A stretch of DNA of 64,000 bases, from assembly GCF_027257175.1 (NCBI RefSeq), contig NZ_JAPFGD010000006.1, positions 124,001 to 188,000 on the forward strand, in the 5' to 3' direction. Each line of letters starts with the position of its first letter. Position 1 is the first letter of the stretch. The DNA is from Castellaniella sp. S9. Lineage in GTDB: Bacteria; Pseudomonadota; Gammaproteobacteria; Burkholderiales; Burkholderiaceae_B. The notes under the pieces were generated by a model. It made no database searches. It was not told the origin of the DNA and saw only the letters and a program-made list of their open reading frames with translations. Below are positions 1 to 9,930 of the stretch, in pieces. Position numbers and translations under genes: made by a program.

Positions 1-237
1 TTGCTCGATGACGAGGTCGGGCCGACACGGCCCAGTCCCACGGTCGCCTCGCTGGGCGCCTCGCAGACCCTGCGTGCCGCCGACATGGCCCCCAAAGGCG
101 AACCCGCCCATCGCACCTGGAGCTGGCTGCTGCTGATCCTCGTGCTGCTGTGCGTAGCCGGCCTCTATGCGATCAATCGCGGCTGGGTGCCCGATGAATG
201 GCTGATTTTCGATTGGTTGAAGGCCTTGAAGCCATGA
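1..237 (+). CDS. C-terminal part of a RodZ-like membrane protein (partial)
   Basis: Only the last 78 residues or fewer are in the window, and the reading frame is open at the left edge, so the TTG at base 1 is probably not the true start. What remains is a Pro/Ala-rich stretch and one clear membrane segment (roughly residues 40-58, Leu/Val-rich after a Thr-Trp-Ser-Trp), followed by a short tail ending in Lys-Ala-Leu-Lys-Pro. In related betaproteobacteria the gene before ispG encodes a helix-turn-helix protein with one membrane span of the RodZ type (cell-shape cytoskeleton linker). The name is inferred from position and the single span only. Its stop overlaps the ispG start (ATGA), indicating co-translation. 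Confidence 0.55.
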   Translation: MLDDEVGPTRPSPTVASLGASQTLRAADMAPKGEPAHRTWSWLLLILVLLCVAGLYAINRGWVPDEWLIFDWLKALKP

Positions 238-1544
238 GTTCCACTGTATCGGGCGCCGAGCCCTGCGCGGCTGCGCGCCGGCCCACCCGCGCGGTCGTCG
301 TGCGCTGGGGCGACCATGCCGTTCAGGTCGGCGGCGGGGCGCCCGTGGTGGTGCAGTCCATGACCAACACCGACACCGCCGATCCGCAGGCCACCGCGCT
401 GCAGGTGCGCGACCTGGCGCGTGCCGGTTCCGAGATCGTGCGCGTGACGGTCAACACGCCCGAGGCGGCCGCCCAGGTGGCGGCGCTGCGCAACGCCCTG
501 GACCGCATGGGCGTCCAGGTGCCGCTGGTGGGCGACTTCCACTACAACGGCCACAAGCTCCTCACCCAGTTTCCCGATTGCGCGCAGGCGCTCTCGAAAT
601 ACCGCATCAACCCCGGCAATATGGGCGGCGGCAAGCGGCGCGACGACAATTTCGCGCAGATGATCGAGGTCGCCTGCCGTCACGACAAGCCGATCCGGAT
701 CGGCGTGAATTGGGGCAGCCTCGACCACGAGCTGCTGGCGCGGATGATGGACGAGAACGCCGCCAGCGCGCAGCCCTTGACGGCCAACGCCGTGATGCGC
801 GAGGCCCTGGTGGTTTCGGCCATCAGCAACGCGCGCCGCGCCGAGGAACTCGGCCTGCGCGGCGACGCCATCGTCCTGTCCTGCAAGGTCAGCCACGTGC
901 AGGACCTGATCGCCGTCTATACCGACCTGTCGGCGCGCTGCGACTACCCGCTGCATCTGGGCCTGACCGAGGCGGGCATGGGCAGCAAGGGCATCGTCGC
1001 CTCGACCGCCGCCCTGGCCGTGCTGTTGCAGCGCGGCATTGGCGACACCATCCGCATTTCGCTCACGCCGGAACCCGGCGGGGACCGCGCCCGCGAGGTC
1101 GTCGTCGCCCAGGAAATCCTCCAGACCATGGGCCTGCGCGCCTTCACCCCCATGGTGGTGGCGTGTCCGGGCTGCGGGCGCACCAGCAGCACCGTCTTCC
1201 AGGAACTCGCGGCCAGCATCCAGGGGTTCCTGCGCGACCAGATGCCGGTCTGGAAGACCCGCTATCCCGGGGTCGAAACGCTGAACGTCGCCGTCATGGG
1301 CTGCGTGGTGAACGGCCCGGGCGAAAGCCGCCACGCCGATATCGGCATCAGCCTGCCGGGCACCGGCGAGGTGCCCGCCGCACCGGTCTATGTCGACGGC
1401 GAGCGCACGGTGACCCTTAAGGGCGATACCATCGCCGAGGAATTCAAGGCGATCGTGGAACATTACGTCGCCCGGCGTTTCGGACAGGAGCCGGGCGAGC
1501 CGCCCGCGCGCCGTCCGGGCGTCGTGGCGCGCCATCCGGATTGA
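234..1544 (+). CDS. ispG: 4-hydroxy-3-methylbut-2-en-1-yl diphosphate synthase (GcpE/IspG)
   Basis: Penultimate enzyme of the non-mevalonate (MEP) isoprenoid pathway; converts methylerythritol cyclodiphosphate to HMBPP using a [4Fe-4S] cluster in the cytosol. The 436-residue protein has the expected iron-sulfur ligands: Cys311 and Cys314 in a CPGCGRTSS motif, Cys357 in [10 protein letters not shown], with Glu364 as the likely fourth ligand. The N-terminal TIM-barrel part includes the conserved [13 protein letters not shown] segment. I chose the ATG at 234 because it overlaps the upstream stop as ATGA and matches family length; an in-frame ATG at 198 lies inside the upstream gene. It is followed 5 bases later by hisS, a pairing usual in proteobacteria. 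Confidence 0.95.
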   Translation: MSSTVSGAEPCAAARRPTRAVVVRWGDHAVQVGGGAPVVVQSMTNTDTADPQATALQVRDLARAGSEIVRVTVNTPEAAAQVAALRNALDRMGVQVPLVGDFHYNGHKLLTQFPDCAQALSKYRINPGNMGGGKRRDDNFAQMIEVACRHDKPIRIGVNWGSLDHELLARMMDENAASAQPLTANAVMREALVVSAISNARRAEELGLRGDAIVLSCKVSHVQDLIAVYTDLSARCDYPLHLGLTEAGMGSKGIVASTAALAVLLQRGIGDTIRISLTPEPGGDRAREVVVAQEILQTMGLRAFTPMVVACPGCGRTSSTVFQELAASIQGFLRDQMPVWKTRYPGVETLNVAVMGCVVNGPGESRHADIGISLPGTGEVPAAPVYVDGERTVTLKGDTIAEEFKAIVEHYVARRFGQEPGEPPARRPGVVARHPD

Positions 1545-1549
1545 TCGAC

Positions 1550-2833
1550 ATGTCCGATTTCAAGAAAGTCCGTGCCCTGACGGGCATGAAGGATGCGCTG
1601 CCGCCCGAAAGCGTCCAGTGGGAGGCCCTCGAGGCCATCGTGCGGGACTGGCTGGCCGCCTACGGCTACCAGAACCTGCGCACGCCGGTGCTCGAGCACA
1701 CGCGCTTGTTTGCGCGCGGCATCGGCGAGGTCACCGACATCGTCGAAAAGGAAATGTATTCTTTCGTCGATCCCTTGAACGACGAGCGCCTGACCCTGCG
1801 TCCCGAGTTCACCGCCGGCATGGTGCGCGCCGTCATCGAGCACAACGTCCTCTATGACCGGCCGCGCCGCGTCTATGCCTTGGGGCCGGTGTTCCGCCAC
1901 GAGCGCCCCCAGCGGGGGCGCTACCGGCAATTCCACCAGATCGACGTCGAGGCGCTGGGCTTCCCCGGCCCCGACGTGGATGCCGAACTCATCGTGATGC
2001 TGTCGCGCCTGTGGCGGCGGCTGGGCCTGGACGATATCCGGCTCGAGATCAATTCCCTGGGCCAGGCGGCCGAGCGCGCGGCCCACCGGGCCGCCCTGAT
2101 CGAGCACCTGCAGCGCCACGTCGACGTGCTCGATGACGAGGCACGCCGCCGCATGCACTCGAATCCGCTGCGCGTGCTCGACACCAAGAATCCCGCGATG
2201 CAGGACATGGCCAACAGTGCGCCGCGCCTGTTCGATTTCCTCGGCGAGGAGTCCCTGGCCCATTATCGCGGCCTGTGCGCGCGCCTCGAGGACGCGGGCA
2301 TCACCTATACGCTCAATCCGCGCCTGGTGCGCGGCCTGGACTATTACAACCTCACCGTGTTCGAGTGGGTGACCGATCGGCTGGGCGCCCAGGGCACGGT
2401 CTGCGGCGGCGGCCGCTATGATGGCCTGATCGAGCTCCTGGGCGGCAAGCCCGCGCCGGCCGTGGGCTTCGCCATCGGCATGGAGCGCCTGCTCGACCTC
2501 TGGTCGCAAAAGGACCAGTACGCGCATCCGGCGGAGTGCCAGGTCTACGTGGCGCACCAGGGCGAGGACGGCCAGCGCCGCGCCGCGTCCCTGGCCGAGG
2601 CCCTGCGCGACGCCGGACTGCGGGTACTTGTCCACGCGGGTTCGACTGGGTTTAAATCACAATTTCGCCGCGCCGACGCCAGTGGCGCGGCCGTGGCGGT
2701 CGTCGTCGGCGGCGACGAGCTGGCTTCGGGCCGGGCGACGGTCAAGTGGCTGCGCCGGGGGGCGCCCGAAGGCGAACAGCAAGAGTCGATCCCCTTCGAT
2801 CGACTGGCCGAAGAATTGCAATCGAGGATTTGA
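1550..2833 (+). CDS. hisS: Histidyl-tRNA synthetase
   Basis: Charges tRNA-His with histidine; cytosolic class II aminoacyl-tRNA synthetase, 427 residues, normal family length. Visible hallmarks are motif 2 ([18 protein letters not shown]), the histidine-specific signature [15 protein letters not shown], motif 3 ([10 protein letters not shown]), and a C-terminal anticodon-binding domain of about 90 residues (from about VYVAHQG onward). The ATG at 1550 is preferred over the TTG at 1541, which would overlap the ispG stop; [15 protein letters not shown] is a typical family N-terminus. It sits between ispG and the YfgM-like gene in one transcription unit. The HisZ gene at 10848 is its catalytically inactive paralogue. 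Confidence 0.96.
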   Translation: MSDFKKVRALTGMKDALPPESVQWEALEAIVRDWLAAYGYQNLRTPVLEHTRLFARGIGEVTDIVEKEMYSFVDPLNDERLTLRPEFTAGMVRAVIEHNVLYDRPRRVYALGPVFRHERPQRGRYRQFHQIDVEALGFPGPDVDAELIVMLSRLWRRLGLDDIRLEINSLGQAAERAAHRAALIEHLQRHVDVLDDEARRRMHSNPLRVLDTKNPAMQDMANSAPRLFDFLGEESLAHYRGLCARLEDAGITYTLNPRLVRGLDYYNLTVFEWVTDRLGAQGTVCGGGRYDGLIELLGGKPAPAVGFAIGMERLLDLWSQKDQYAHPAECQVYVAHQGEDGQRRAASLAEALRDAGLRVLVHAGSTGFKSQFRRADASGAAVAVVVGGDELASGRATVKWLRRGAPEGEQQESIPFDRLAEELQSRI

Positions 2834-2839
2834 AAAGGC

Positions 2840-3478
2840 ATGGCATACGATCTCGAAGAACAGGAAAAACTGGACGCGCTGAAGGCTTGGTGGGACCGCT
2901 ACGGCACGATCAGCATGGCGCTGGTGTTCGTCGTGGTCGCCGGCTTTGCGGGGTGGCGCGGCTGGCAGTGGTACCAGGGTCACCAGGCCAGCCAGGCCAT
3001 GGGCTATTTCGAGGCGCTCGAGGCTGCCGCCGGCCAGCAAGGCGAGGATGCCGTGGCGCGCGTCAAGGCCGCCAGCGCCACGCTGCGCGAGGACTATCCC
3101 GATTCCGGCTATGCCGCGCGCGGTGTCCTGGTGGCGGCCTGGGCGCTCGAGCAGCGCGGCGACCTGGAGGGCGCCCGCGAGCAGTTGCAGTGGCTCGCGA
3201 AGAACTCGTCCGCGCCCGCGCTGGCGCCGGTGGCGCGCTTGCGCCTGGCCGGCGTGCTGTTGCAGGAAAAGAAATACGATGAGGCCCTGTCGCTGGTGCA
3301 GGGCGAGGCGCCCGAGGGCTTTGCCGCCTTGTATGCCGATCGGCGCGGCGACATCCTGGCGGCGCAGGGCAAGGCCGCCGAAGCGGTCCAGGCCTGGCGC
3401 GACGCGATCCAGGCCCTGGGCGCCGACCCCGCCACCCAGATCGTGCAACTGAAGATCGACGCCCTGAACGGAGCCTGA
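2840..3478 (+). CDS. YfgM-family tetratricopeptide membrane protein
   Basis: A 212-residue single-span inner-membrane protein: a cytosolic N-terminus opening with MAYDLEEQEKLDALKAWW, one membrane helix at about residues 23-40, then an alpha-helical TPR-like periplasmic domain rich in Ala-Leu-Glu repeats. YfgM in E. coli associates with the SecYEG translocon and periplasmic chaperones such as PpiD; that role is assumed here by family. Placement between hisS and bamB is the usual one (hisS-yfgM-bamB-der), which supports the call. It starts 6 bases after the hisS stop and ends 4 bases before bamB, so the genes are cotranscribed. Confidence 0.88.
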   Translation: MAYDLEEQEKLDALKAWWDRYGTISMALVFVVVAGFAGWRGWQWYQGHQASQAMGYFEALEAAAGQQGEDAVARVKAASATLREDYPDSGYAARGVLVAAWALEQRGDLEGAREQLQWLAKNSSAPALAPVARLRLAGVLLQEKKYDEALSLVQGEAPEGFAALYADRRGDILAAQGKAAEAVQAWRDAIQALGADPATQIVQLKIDALNGA

Positions 3479-3482
3479 CCCC

Positions 3483-4637
3483 ATGCGTACCCCCGCTCGT
3501 CTGTTTCGCATCGCCGCACTCGGCCTGGGTCTGGCGATCCTGTCGGGCTGCGGCCTGTTTTCGCATACTGATGCACGCTACGATCCTGCGCCCCTGACCG
3601 AGTATGCGCCCGAACTCGCCGTGGCGGTCCGCTGGAACGCCTCGATCGGCAGCGGCGGCGGCTATGGATTTGCGCCGCAGGCGATCGGCGACACCGTGTA
3701 TGCGGCGACGCCTTCAGGCGGTGTGGCGGCGCTGGCGCTGTCCACCGGCGCGGTCCGCTGGCAGGCCAACATCGACAAACTCAGCGCCGGGGCGGGCAGC
3801 GACGGCCGGACCGTGGCGGTCGTGAGCGACACCGGCGAGGTCATCGCCCTGGATGCCGAGCAGGGCGCCGAGCGCTGGCGCGCGCAGGCCGCGAGCGCGG
3901 TCAACATTCCGCCGGTCGTCGGCAGCGGGATCGTGGCGGTGCGCAGCACCGACTATCGCGTGCAGGCGTTCGATGCCGACACGGGCAAGCTGCGCTGGGA
4001 GGTCCAGCGTCCGGGACCGGCGCTGGCCCTGCGCACCAGCATGCGGATGCTGATCGTGCAGAATGTGCTCATCACCGGCATGCCCAATGGGCGGCTCATG
4101 GTGATCGACGCGGCGTCCGGCGCGGTGCGCTGGGAGGGCTCGGTCTCGGTGTCGCGCGGCGCCTCCGACCTCGAGCGCATCAGCGACGTGGTCGGCGCGC
4201 CGCTGCCCCTGGGCCCGCTGCTATGCGGCGCCAGCTACCAGGGCAGGGTGGCGTGCTTCGACGTGTCCCAGGGCGGACGGCTGATCTGGGATCGCCAGAT
4301 TTCCACCTCCACCGGCATGGCCACCGATGGCCAGCGCATCTACGTTCCCGGAGGCCGCGACGTGGTGTACGCCCTCGATGTCCGGGGCGGTGAGGAGCTC
4401 TGGAAACAATCCGCGCTGCTGAACCGGCGCCTGAGCGCGCCGGCCGTGGTCGGCCCGGCCATTGCCATGGGCGATTACGAGGGCTACCTGCATTTCCTGT
4501 CGCGCACCGATGGCCGCCTGATGGCCCGGTTGCAGGTTGGCGGGGGCGCGCTCACCTCGCCTCCCCAGACGACCGACCAGGGCGCGCTGGTGCAGACCGG
4601 CAGCGGTGCCGTGATGCTGGTGGGCGTCCGTGACTGA
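3483..4637 (+). CDS. bamB: Outer-membrane protein assembly factor BamB (lipoprotein)
   Basis: Lipoprotein of the BAM complex that helps insert beta-barrel proteins in the outer membrane. The 384-residue product has a lipoprotein signal peptide with lipobox L-S-G-C, lipidated at Cys23, followed by an eight-bladed beta-propeller. Repeated PQQ-type blade signatures are visible: [44 protein letters not shown]. Length and repeat number fit BamB. Its last 8 bases overlap the der start, consistent with translational coupling, as seen in many gamma- and betaproteobacteria. Confidence 0.94.
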   Translation: MRTPARLFRIAALGLGLAILSGCGLFSHTDARYDPAPLTEYAPELAVAVRWNASIGSGGGYGFAPQAIGDTVYAATPSGGVAALALSTGAVRWQANIDKLSAGAGSDGRTVAVVSDTGEVIALDAEQGAERWRAQAASAVNIPPVVGSGIVAVRSTDYRVQAFDADTGKLRWEVQRPGPALALRTSMRMLIVQNVLITGMPNGRLMVIDAASGAVRWEGSVSVSRGASDLERISDVVGAPLPLGPLLCGASYQGRVACFDVSQGGRLIWDRQISTSTGMATDGQRIYVPGGRDVVYALDVRGGEELWKQSALLNRRLSAPAVVGPAIAMGDYEGYLHFLSRTDGRLMARLQVGGGALTSPPQTTDQGALVQTGSGAVMLVGVRD

Positions 4638-6018
4638 CACGCTGCTCAAGCCCGTCGTGGCCCTGGTGGGGCGCACGAACGTCGGCAAGTCCACGCTGTT
4701 CAATCGCCTGACGCGTTCGCGCGCGGCGCTGGTGGCGAATATTTCGGGCCTGACCCGCGATCGCCATTATGGCGAGGGCAGGGTGGGCGACCACCCATTC
4801 ATCGTCGTCGACACCGGCGGTTTCGAGCCTGTCGCCACACGCGGCATTCTCGTCGAGATGGCACGCCAGACCGAGCAGGCCATTGCCGAGGCCGACGTCG
4901 TGGTGTTTCTCGTCGATGCGCGCGAGGGGGCCAATGCGCACGACCACGAGATCGCTCGCTTGCTGCGCAAGACCGGGCAGCGCGTGGTGCTCGCGGTGAA
5001 CAAGGCCGAGGGCATGCGCCATCATGCCGACATGGCCCAGTTCTACGAACTCGGCCTGGGCGAACCCCTGCCGATTTCGGCGGCCCATGGCGACGGGGTG
5101 GCCGACCTGATCGAGCTGGCCCTGGCGCCCTTGGCGGCCGCCCATCCGGCGCCGCCGGATGAGGAGGCCGATGCGGCGGATGAGGCGGATGAGGCGGACG
5201 AGGCGGTCGACCATCGCATCAAGCTAGCCATCGCCGGCCGGCCGAACGTCGGCAAATCCACCCTGATCAATACCCTGGTCGGCGAGGAACGCGTCATTGC
5301 CTACGACTTGCCGGGCACGACGCGCGACGCCATCGAGATCGAATTCGAGCGCAAGGGACGCCGCTACACCCTCATCGATACCGCCGGCCTGCGCCGCCGC
5401 GGCAAGGTGTTCGAGACCGTCGAAAAATTCTCCGTCATCAAGACCCTGCAGGCCATCGAGGCCGCCAACGTGGTCCTGCTGCTGCTGGACGCCCGGGAAG
5501 GCATCTCGGACCAGGACGCCCATATCGCGGGTTTCGCGGTGGAGGCGGGCCGGGCGCTGGTGGTGGGGCTGAACAAATGGGACGCCGTGGACGCCGAGCA
5601 GCGCGCGTGGGTCCAGCGCGAATACGAGCGCAAGCTGCGCTTCCTGTCGTTCGCCAAGGTGCTGCACCTGTCGGCGCTCAAGGGGCAGGGCCTGGGGCCG
5701 GTGATGCAGGCGGTCGACGCGGCCCACGCCGCGGCCTTCGCCAAGCTCTCCACGCCGCGCCTGACGCGCACGCTGCAGGCCGCCGTCGAGCAGCAGCCGC
5801 CGCCGCGCAAGGGCATCTTCCGCCCCAAGATGCGCTATGCCCACCAGGGCGGCCAGAATCCGCCGCGCATCATCATCCACGGCAACGCCCTGGACGCCGT
5901 GCCGGATTCGTATCGCCGTTATCTCGAGGGACAGTTCCGCGAGGCGTTCAAGCTCGCCGGCACGCCTTTGTCCATCGAATTCAAGTCTTCCCGCAACCCC
6001 TATCTGAAGGATGAATGA
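4630..6018 (+). CDS. der: Ribosome biogenesis GTPase Der (EngA)
   Basis: Tandem-GTPase factor needed for 50S subunit maturation. The 462-residue protein has two G domains: the first with GRTNVGKST (residues 14-22), DTGG and NKAE; the second with GRPNVGKST (about residue 203), DTAG and NKWD; then a C-terminal KH-like domain ending in [12 protein letters not shown]. The start is GTG at 4630, overlapping bamB by 8 bases. Unusual feature: the linker between the G domains carries an acidic low-complexity run (about residues 176-195) built from repeated Asp-Glu-Ala, encoded by near-perfect 9-base repeats. It overlaps hisC by 8 bases. Confidence 0.96.
   Translation: MTDTLLKPVVALVGRTNVGKSTLFNRLTRSRAALVANISGLTRDRHYGEGRVGDHPFIVVDTGGFEPVATRGILVEMARQTEQAIAEADVVVFLVDAREGANAHDHEIARLLRKTGQRVVLAVNKAEGMRHHADMAQFYELGLGEPLPISAAHGDGVADLIELALAPLAAAHPAPPDEEADAADEADEADEAVDHRIKLAIAGRPNVGKSTLINTLVGEERVIAYDLPGTTRDAIEIEFERKGRRYTLIDTAGLRRRGKVFETVEKFSVIKTLQAIEAANVVLLLLDAREGISDQDAHIAGFAVEAGRALVVGLNKWDAVDAEQRAWVQREYERKLRFLSFAKVLHLSALKGQGLGPVMQAVDAAHAAAFAKLSTPRLTRTLQAAVEQQPPPRKGIFRPKMRYAHQGGQNPPRIIIHGNALDAVPDSYRRYLEGQFREAFKLAGTPLSIEFKSSRNPYLKDE
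5158..5212 (+). repeat. Short tandem repeat inside der (Asp-Glu-Ala codons)
   Basis: Imperfect tandem copies of a 9-base unit (GATGAGGCG and close variants) encode the acidic linker between the two GTPase domains of Der. In-frame gain or loss of units would lengthen or shorten the linker by three residues without breaking the gene. Seen directly in the sequence; any functional effect is inference. Confidence 0.7.
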
Positions 6019-7102
6019 GGTGAGCAAGCTCTGGAGCGACCACGTCGCCGGACTGGTGCCCTACGTCCCGGGCGAGCAGGCGCGCATGCCCAACCTGCTC
6101 AAGCTCAACACCAATGAAAACCCCTATGGGCCGTCGCCCAGGGCGCTCGAGGCCATGCGGGCCGCCTTGGGCGACGACTTGCGCCTGTATCCGGACTACA
6201 GCGCGCTGGCGCTGCGCCAGACGATCGCGCGGCATCACGGGCTGGACGCCGGCCAGGTCTTCCTCGGCAACGGTTCCGACGAGATCCTCGCGCATGTGTT
6301 CAACGCCCTGTTCCTGCGCGCGGGCCGTCCGCTGCTGGTGCCCGACATCACGTACAGCTTTTACCGGACTTATTGCCGGCTCTACCAGGTGCCCCACCGG
6401 CTGGTTCCCCTGGACGCGCAATTTGCGATCCGGGTCGAGGATTACGCCGGGCCGATGGCGGTCGAGCCCTCGGGCATCATATTCGCCAATCCCAACGCCC
6501 CCACCGGCTGTGCGCTGCCCCTGGCGTCGATCGATGCCATCGCGCGCGCGCGCCCCGATTCCGCCGTGGTGGTGGACGAGGCTTACGTGGATTTCGGCGC
6601 CGATTCGGCCGCCGCGCTCATGGACCGCCACGACAACCTCGTCGTCATCCATACCTTGTCCAAGTCCCGTTCACTCGCCGGTCTGCGGGTGGGCTACGCG
6701 CTTGCGCATCCCCCGGTGGTCGAGGCGCTCTCGCGCGTCAAGGACAGCTTCAACTCCTATCCCATGGACCGCATTGCGCTCGCGGGGGCGCAGGCGGCCA
6801 TCGAGGACGAGGCCTATTTCGAACAGAGCCGCCGCGCGGTGATGGACGCGCGCCAGACCCTCGCCGGCGAACTGCGCGCACTGGGTTTCGAGGTTTTGCC
6901 GTCCGAGGCCAATTTCGTGTTCGCGCGCCATCCCGCCCGGGATGCGGCGGCCATCCAGCGGGCTCTGCGCGAACAGGCCATCCTGGTGCGGCATTTCAAA
7001 TCGCCGCGGATCGAGCAGTTTCTGCGGATCACCGTGGGCACGCCCGAAGAATGCGCGCGCCTGTGCCGCGCGCTCGCTCAAATCCTGTCCGAATCGCATT
7101 AA
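6011..7102 (+). CDS. hisC: Histidinol-phosphate aminotransferase
   Basis: PLP-dependent enzyme that transaminates imidazole-acetol phosphate to histidinol phosphate in histidine synthesis. The 363-residue fold-type I aminotransferase has the PLP-binding lysine at Lys218 in [17 protein letters not shown], the N-terminal [12 protein letters not shown] substrate segment, and NPNAPTG and VVDEAYVDF motifs. The ATG at 6011 overlaps the der stop by 8 bases; a GTG at 6020 is an alternative. It is not in a his operon here but between der and hfq. The paralogue family includes aromatic-acid aminotransferases, so substrate breadth is uncertain, but HisC is the best reading. Confidence 0.9.
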   Translation: MNEVSKLWSDHVAGLVPYVPGEQARMPNLLKLNTNENPYGPSPRALEAMRAALGDDLRLYPDYSALALRQTIARHHGLDAGQVFLGNGSDEILAHVFNALFLRAGRPLLVPDITYSFYRTYCRLYQVPHRLVPLDAQFAIRVEDYAGPMAVEPSGIIFANPNAPTGCALPLASIDAIARARPDSAVVVDEAYVDFGADSAAALMDRHDNLVVIHTLSKSRSLAGLRVGYALAHPPVVEALSRVKDSFNSYPMDRIALAGAQAAIEDEAYFEQSRRAVMDARQTLAGELRALGFEVLPSEANFVFARHPARDAAAIQRALREQAILVRHFKSPRIEQFLRITVGTPEECARLCRALAQILSESH

Positions 7103-7154
7103 AATTGATTCCGGCGGTATGGGCCGCATATTGCGCAAGCAGGATGCGGGAAAA

Positions 7155-7183
7155 CCCTGTACAGTGGAATCCCTGACTATAAA
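7155..7183 (+). promoter_or_regulatory. Candidate promoter for hfq
   Basis: A TATAAA box (7178-7183) lies 22 bases upstream of the hfq start in an AT-rich patch of an otherwise GC-rich 103-base gap after hisC. The -35 region 17 bases upstream is poor, so this is a weak or activator-dependent promoter if real. An SD-like CCGGAG follows at 7192-7197. Confidence 0.4.
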
Positions 7184-7205
7184 TTAAATAACCGGAGCCT
7201 CATCC

Positions 7206-7442
7206 ATGAGCAACAAAGGGCAAATACTACAAGATCCCTTCCTCAACGCCTTGCGCAAGGATCACGTGCCCGTATCCATCTATCTCGTCAACGGCATCAA
7301 GCTGCAGGGCCAGGTCGAGTCCTTCGACCAGTATGTCGTCCTGCTGCGCAATACCGTGACTCAAATGGTCTACAAGCACGCCATCTCGACCGTGGTGCCG
7401 GCGCGCCCCGTTGCGTTCCAGGTTGATGATTCGGCGGACTGA
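7206..7442 (+). CDS. hfq: RNA chaperone Hfq
   Basis: Sm-like hexameric RNA chaperone that pairs small RNAs with mRNAs. The 78-residue protein shows the Sm1 motif region ([26 protein letters not shown]) and the Sm2 signature [10 protein letters not shown]; Gln8, Phe42 and the Tyr55-Lys56-His57 RNA-binding positions are present. The C-terminal tail is short, as usual in betaproteobacteria. The hfq-hflX-hflK-hflC order is conserved in proteobacteria. A start with CCGGAG 8 bases upstream is well placed. Confidence 0.98.
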   Translation: MSNKGQILQDPFLNALRKDHVPVSIYLVNGIKLQGQVESFDQYVVLLRNTVTQMVYKHAISTVVPARPVAFQVDDSAD

Positions 7443-7469
7443 TATCCTTTCGTCCCTTCCGGATCGCAT

Positions 7470-7507
7470 CGCCCGCCGCGCGGACCGCGCCGGCGGGCGT
7501 TGCTTTT
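7470..7507 (+). terminator. Terminator or attenuator hairpin between hfq and hflX
   Basis: A long GC-rich inverted repeat (arms 7470-7483 and 7485-7499, one bulged base) is followed by TTGCTTTT. It has the form of a factor-independent terminator lying just before the hflX start at 7520. It would make hfq more abundant than hflX-hflKC if partly read through. Confidence 0.6.
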
Positions 7508-7519
7508 AATGAGATATCC

Positions 7520-8623
7520 ATGAAGTCTTTGGTCATCAGCGTCGACCTAGGGGAACCCGATTACGCGGCGCATGCCGAAGAATTCCTCATGCTTGCCCGC
7601 GGGGCGGGCGCCGAGGTTCTCGAGGTGCTGACGGTGCGGCGCGCCCGCCCCGACGCCGCGGGCTTCATCGGCTCGGGCAAGATCGACGAGGCGGCGGCGC
7701 TGGTCAAGGCCGTCGAGGCCGAAGTCGTGCTCTTCGACCAGCCCCTGAGCCCGGCCCAGCAGCGCAATCTCGAGCGCCGCCTCGAGGTCAGGGTGGTCGA
7801 CCGCGTGAGCCTCATCCTGGATATCTTTGCCCTGCGGGCCAAAAGCCACGAGGGCAAGCTACAGGTCGAGCTCGCCCAGCTCCAGCACCTCTCGACACGC
7901 TTGACGCGGATGTGGACCCACCTCGAGCGTCAGCGCGGGGGGATCGGCGTGCGCGGCCCCGGCGAGTCGCAGCTCGAGACCGACCGCCGCCTGATCGGCA
8001 TGCGCGTGCGCGCCCTGCGAGAGCGCCTCGTCCGGGTCCAGCGCCAACGCCTGACCCAGCGGCGGGCGCGCGCGCGCGGACAGACCCTGTCCGTGTCCCT
8101 GGTCGGTTATACCAACGCCGGCAAGTCGACGCTGTTCAACGCCCTGACCCGCGCGGACACCTACGCCGCCGACCAGCTCTTTGCGACCCTGGACACCACC
8201 ACGCGGCGCACCTGGATCGAGGGCGCCGGCCAGGTCGTGGTGTCCGACACCGTGGGGTTCATCCGCGACCTGCCGACCACGCTGATCGCAGCCTTCCGGG
8301 CGACCCTCGAGGAAACCGTGCACGCGGACCTGCTGCTGCACGTGATCGACGCCGCCAGCCCGCAGCGCGACGAACAGGTGGCCGAGGTCAACAAGGTGCT
8401 GCACGAGATCGGCGCCGACGGGATCAGGCAGATCCTGGTCTATAACAAAATCGACACCGCGGGATATGAACCCCGGGTCGAGCGAGACGAACATGGTACG
8501 ATTGCGCGAGTCTTTGTGAGTGCGCTGCAACGCAGCGGACTGGATGGTTTGCGGCAGGCGATCGCCGAGTCGGCAGGAATGACGGGAAACGATACGGTCA
8601 ATGAAATTATTCAATCTGAATGA
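7520..8623 (+). CDS. hflX: Ribosome-associated GTPase HflX
   Basis: GTPase that splits stalled or stressed ribosomes. The 367-residue protein has the HflX N-terminal domain (ending in the GGIGVRGPGESQLETDRR signature around residue 145), then the G domain with GYTNAGKST (about residue 196), DTVGFIRDLP and NKID. The length is typical of the shorter HflX forms. Its last 23 bases overlap the hflK start, so HflX and HflK translation are coupled. Confidence 0.95.
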   Translation: MKSLVISVDLGEPDYAAHAEEFLMLARGAGAEVLEVLTVRRARPDAAGFIGSGKIDEAAALVKAVEAEVVLFDQPLSPAQQRNLERRLEVRVVDRVSLILDIFALRAKSHEGKLQVELAQLQHLSTRLTRMWTHLERQRGGIGVRGPGESQLETDRRLIGMRVRALRERLVRVQRQRLTQRRARARGQTLSVSLVGYTNAGKSTLFNALTRADTYAADQLFATLDTTTRRTWIEGAGQVVVSDTVGFIRDLPTTLIAAFRATLEETVHADLLLHVIDAASPQRDEQVAEVNKVLHEIGADGIRQILVYNKIDTAGYEPRVERDEHGTIARVFVSALQRSGLDGLRQAIAESAGMTGNDTVNEIIQSE

Positions 8624-9920
8624 CCCGGGCTGGGGCCGGGGCAACAACGAGGATCCCGATTCTTCGCGCAAAAAGCCCGGCCAGTCGGGCGGGCCGCCGG
8701 ACCTGGACGAGGTCTGGCGCGACTTCAACAAGCGCCTGGGCGGCCTGCTGGGCAAACGTTCTTCCCGGCGCGGCGGCCCGCCTTCGGGCGGTGGCGGCGG
8801 CCTGCCCCAATTGCCCGGTCCCTCGCCCAAGTTCCTGCTGGGCCTGTTCATGGTGGCGGTGCTGCTGTGGCTCGCCAGCGGCTTCATGATCGTCCAGGAA
8901 GGCCAGGTCGCGGTCGTGACGCGCTTCGGCAAGTACACCCATACCCTCAATCCCGGCCTGCAGTGGCGCATGCCGTATCCGATCGAGGACTCCCAGGACG
9001 TCAACATCTCCCAGTTGCGGACCTTCGAGGTCGGCTTCCGGGGTTCGGCGCGCAACAAGGTCCTGCCGGAATCGCTCATGCTCACGCACGACGAAAACAT
9101 CGTCGACGTGCAGTTCGTGGTCCAGTATCGCCTGCTGCCCGACGGGGCGCCGGCCTATCTGTTCAACACCAGCCAGCCCGACGAGTCCGTGCGGCAGGCG
9201 GCGGAAACCGCCATGCGCGAGATCGTCGGCCGCAAGCACATGGACTTCGTGCTGTATTCGGGCCGTACCGAGGTGGCTTCCGAGGTCCAGGCCCTGGCCC
9301 AGAGCATCCTCGACCGCTACCGGACCGGCATCCAGATCAGCACCGTGGCGATCCAGAACGTCCAGCCGCCCGAACAGGTGCAGGCGGCGTTCGACGACGC
9401 CGTCAAGGCGGGGCAGGACCGCGAGCGCCAGATCAACGAGGGCAATGCCTATGCCAGCCGCGTGGTGCCCGAGGCCGAAGGCCAGGCCGCCCGCATGATC
9501 CAGGACGCCGAAGGCTACAGCGCCCAGATCCTGGGCCAGGCCCAGGGCAACACGGCGCGCTTCGACAGCATCGAATCCGAGTTCGCCAAGGCGCCGTCGA
9601 TCACCCGCGAGCGCCTGTACCTGGAAACCATGCAGGACATCATGACGGCCAGCAGCAAGGTCATGATCGATGCCGAGGTGGGCAACAACATGCTGTACCT
9701 GCCCCTGGACCAGATCATGAAGCAGGCGGCCGGCACCTCCGCGCACGGCGCCTCGGCCGGCTCGAACTCATCGAGTTCGGGCTCGGGGGCGAACACGGCG
9801 CCCGCGCAGGCGGCCGCCGGCGCCCAGGCCAGCGGATCGGCGAACAACGGTTCGGCGGCGCGGCGCGGCACCGGGCCGTCCGGCCTGGATTCGCTGATGG
9901 TCAGCCCGTATTCGCGCTAG
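8601..9920 (+). CDS. hflK: HflK, subunit of the HflKC membrane complex
   Basis: SPFH/prohibitin-family inner-membrane protein that with HflC cages and regulates the FtsH protease. The 439-residue product has a Gly/Pro-rich cytosolic N-terminus (about residues 1-75), one membrane segment near residues 80-97, the band-7 domain (starting FMIVQEGQVAVVTRFGKY) and a coiled-coil region rich in Ala/Glu/Gln. The C-terminal tail has a Ser/Ala/Gly low-complexity stretch. The start overlaps hflX; hflC begins 10 bases after the stop. Confidence 0.96.
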   Translation: MKLFNLNDPGWGRGNNEDPDSSRKKPGQSGGPPDLDEVWRDFNKRLGGLLGKRSSRRGGPPSGGGGGLPQLPGPSPKFLLGLFMVAVLLWLASGFMIVQEGQVAVVTRFGKYTHTLNPGLQWRMPYPIEDSQDVNISQLRTFEVGFRGSARNKVLPESLMLTHDENIVDVQFVVQYRLLPDGAPAYLFNTSQPDESVRQAAETAMREIVGRKHMDFVLYSGRTEVASEVQALAQSILDRYRTGIQISTVAIQNVQPPEQVQAAFDDAVKAGQDRERQINEGNAYASRVVPEAEGQAARMIQDAEGYSAQILGQAQGNTARFDSIESEFAKAPSITRERLYLETMQDIMTASSKVMIDAEVGNNMLYLPLDQIMKQAAGTSAHGASAGSNSSSSGSGANTAPAQAAAGAQASGSANNGSAARRGTGPSGLDSLMVSPYSR

Positions 9921-9930
9921 GAGCCCTTCG

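Noticed and set aside
7103-7205. Riboswitch or small RNA in the hisC-hfq gap
   Set aside because: Only a weak promoter-like box is visible; no conserved riboswitch core or stable hairpin with a U tract can be drawn.
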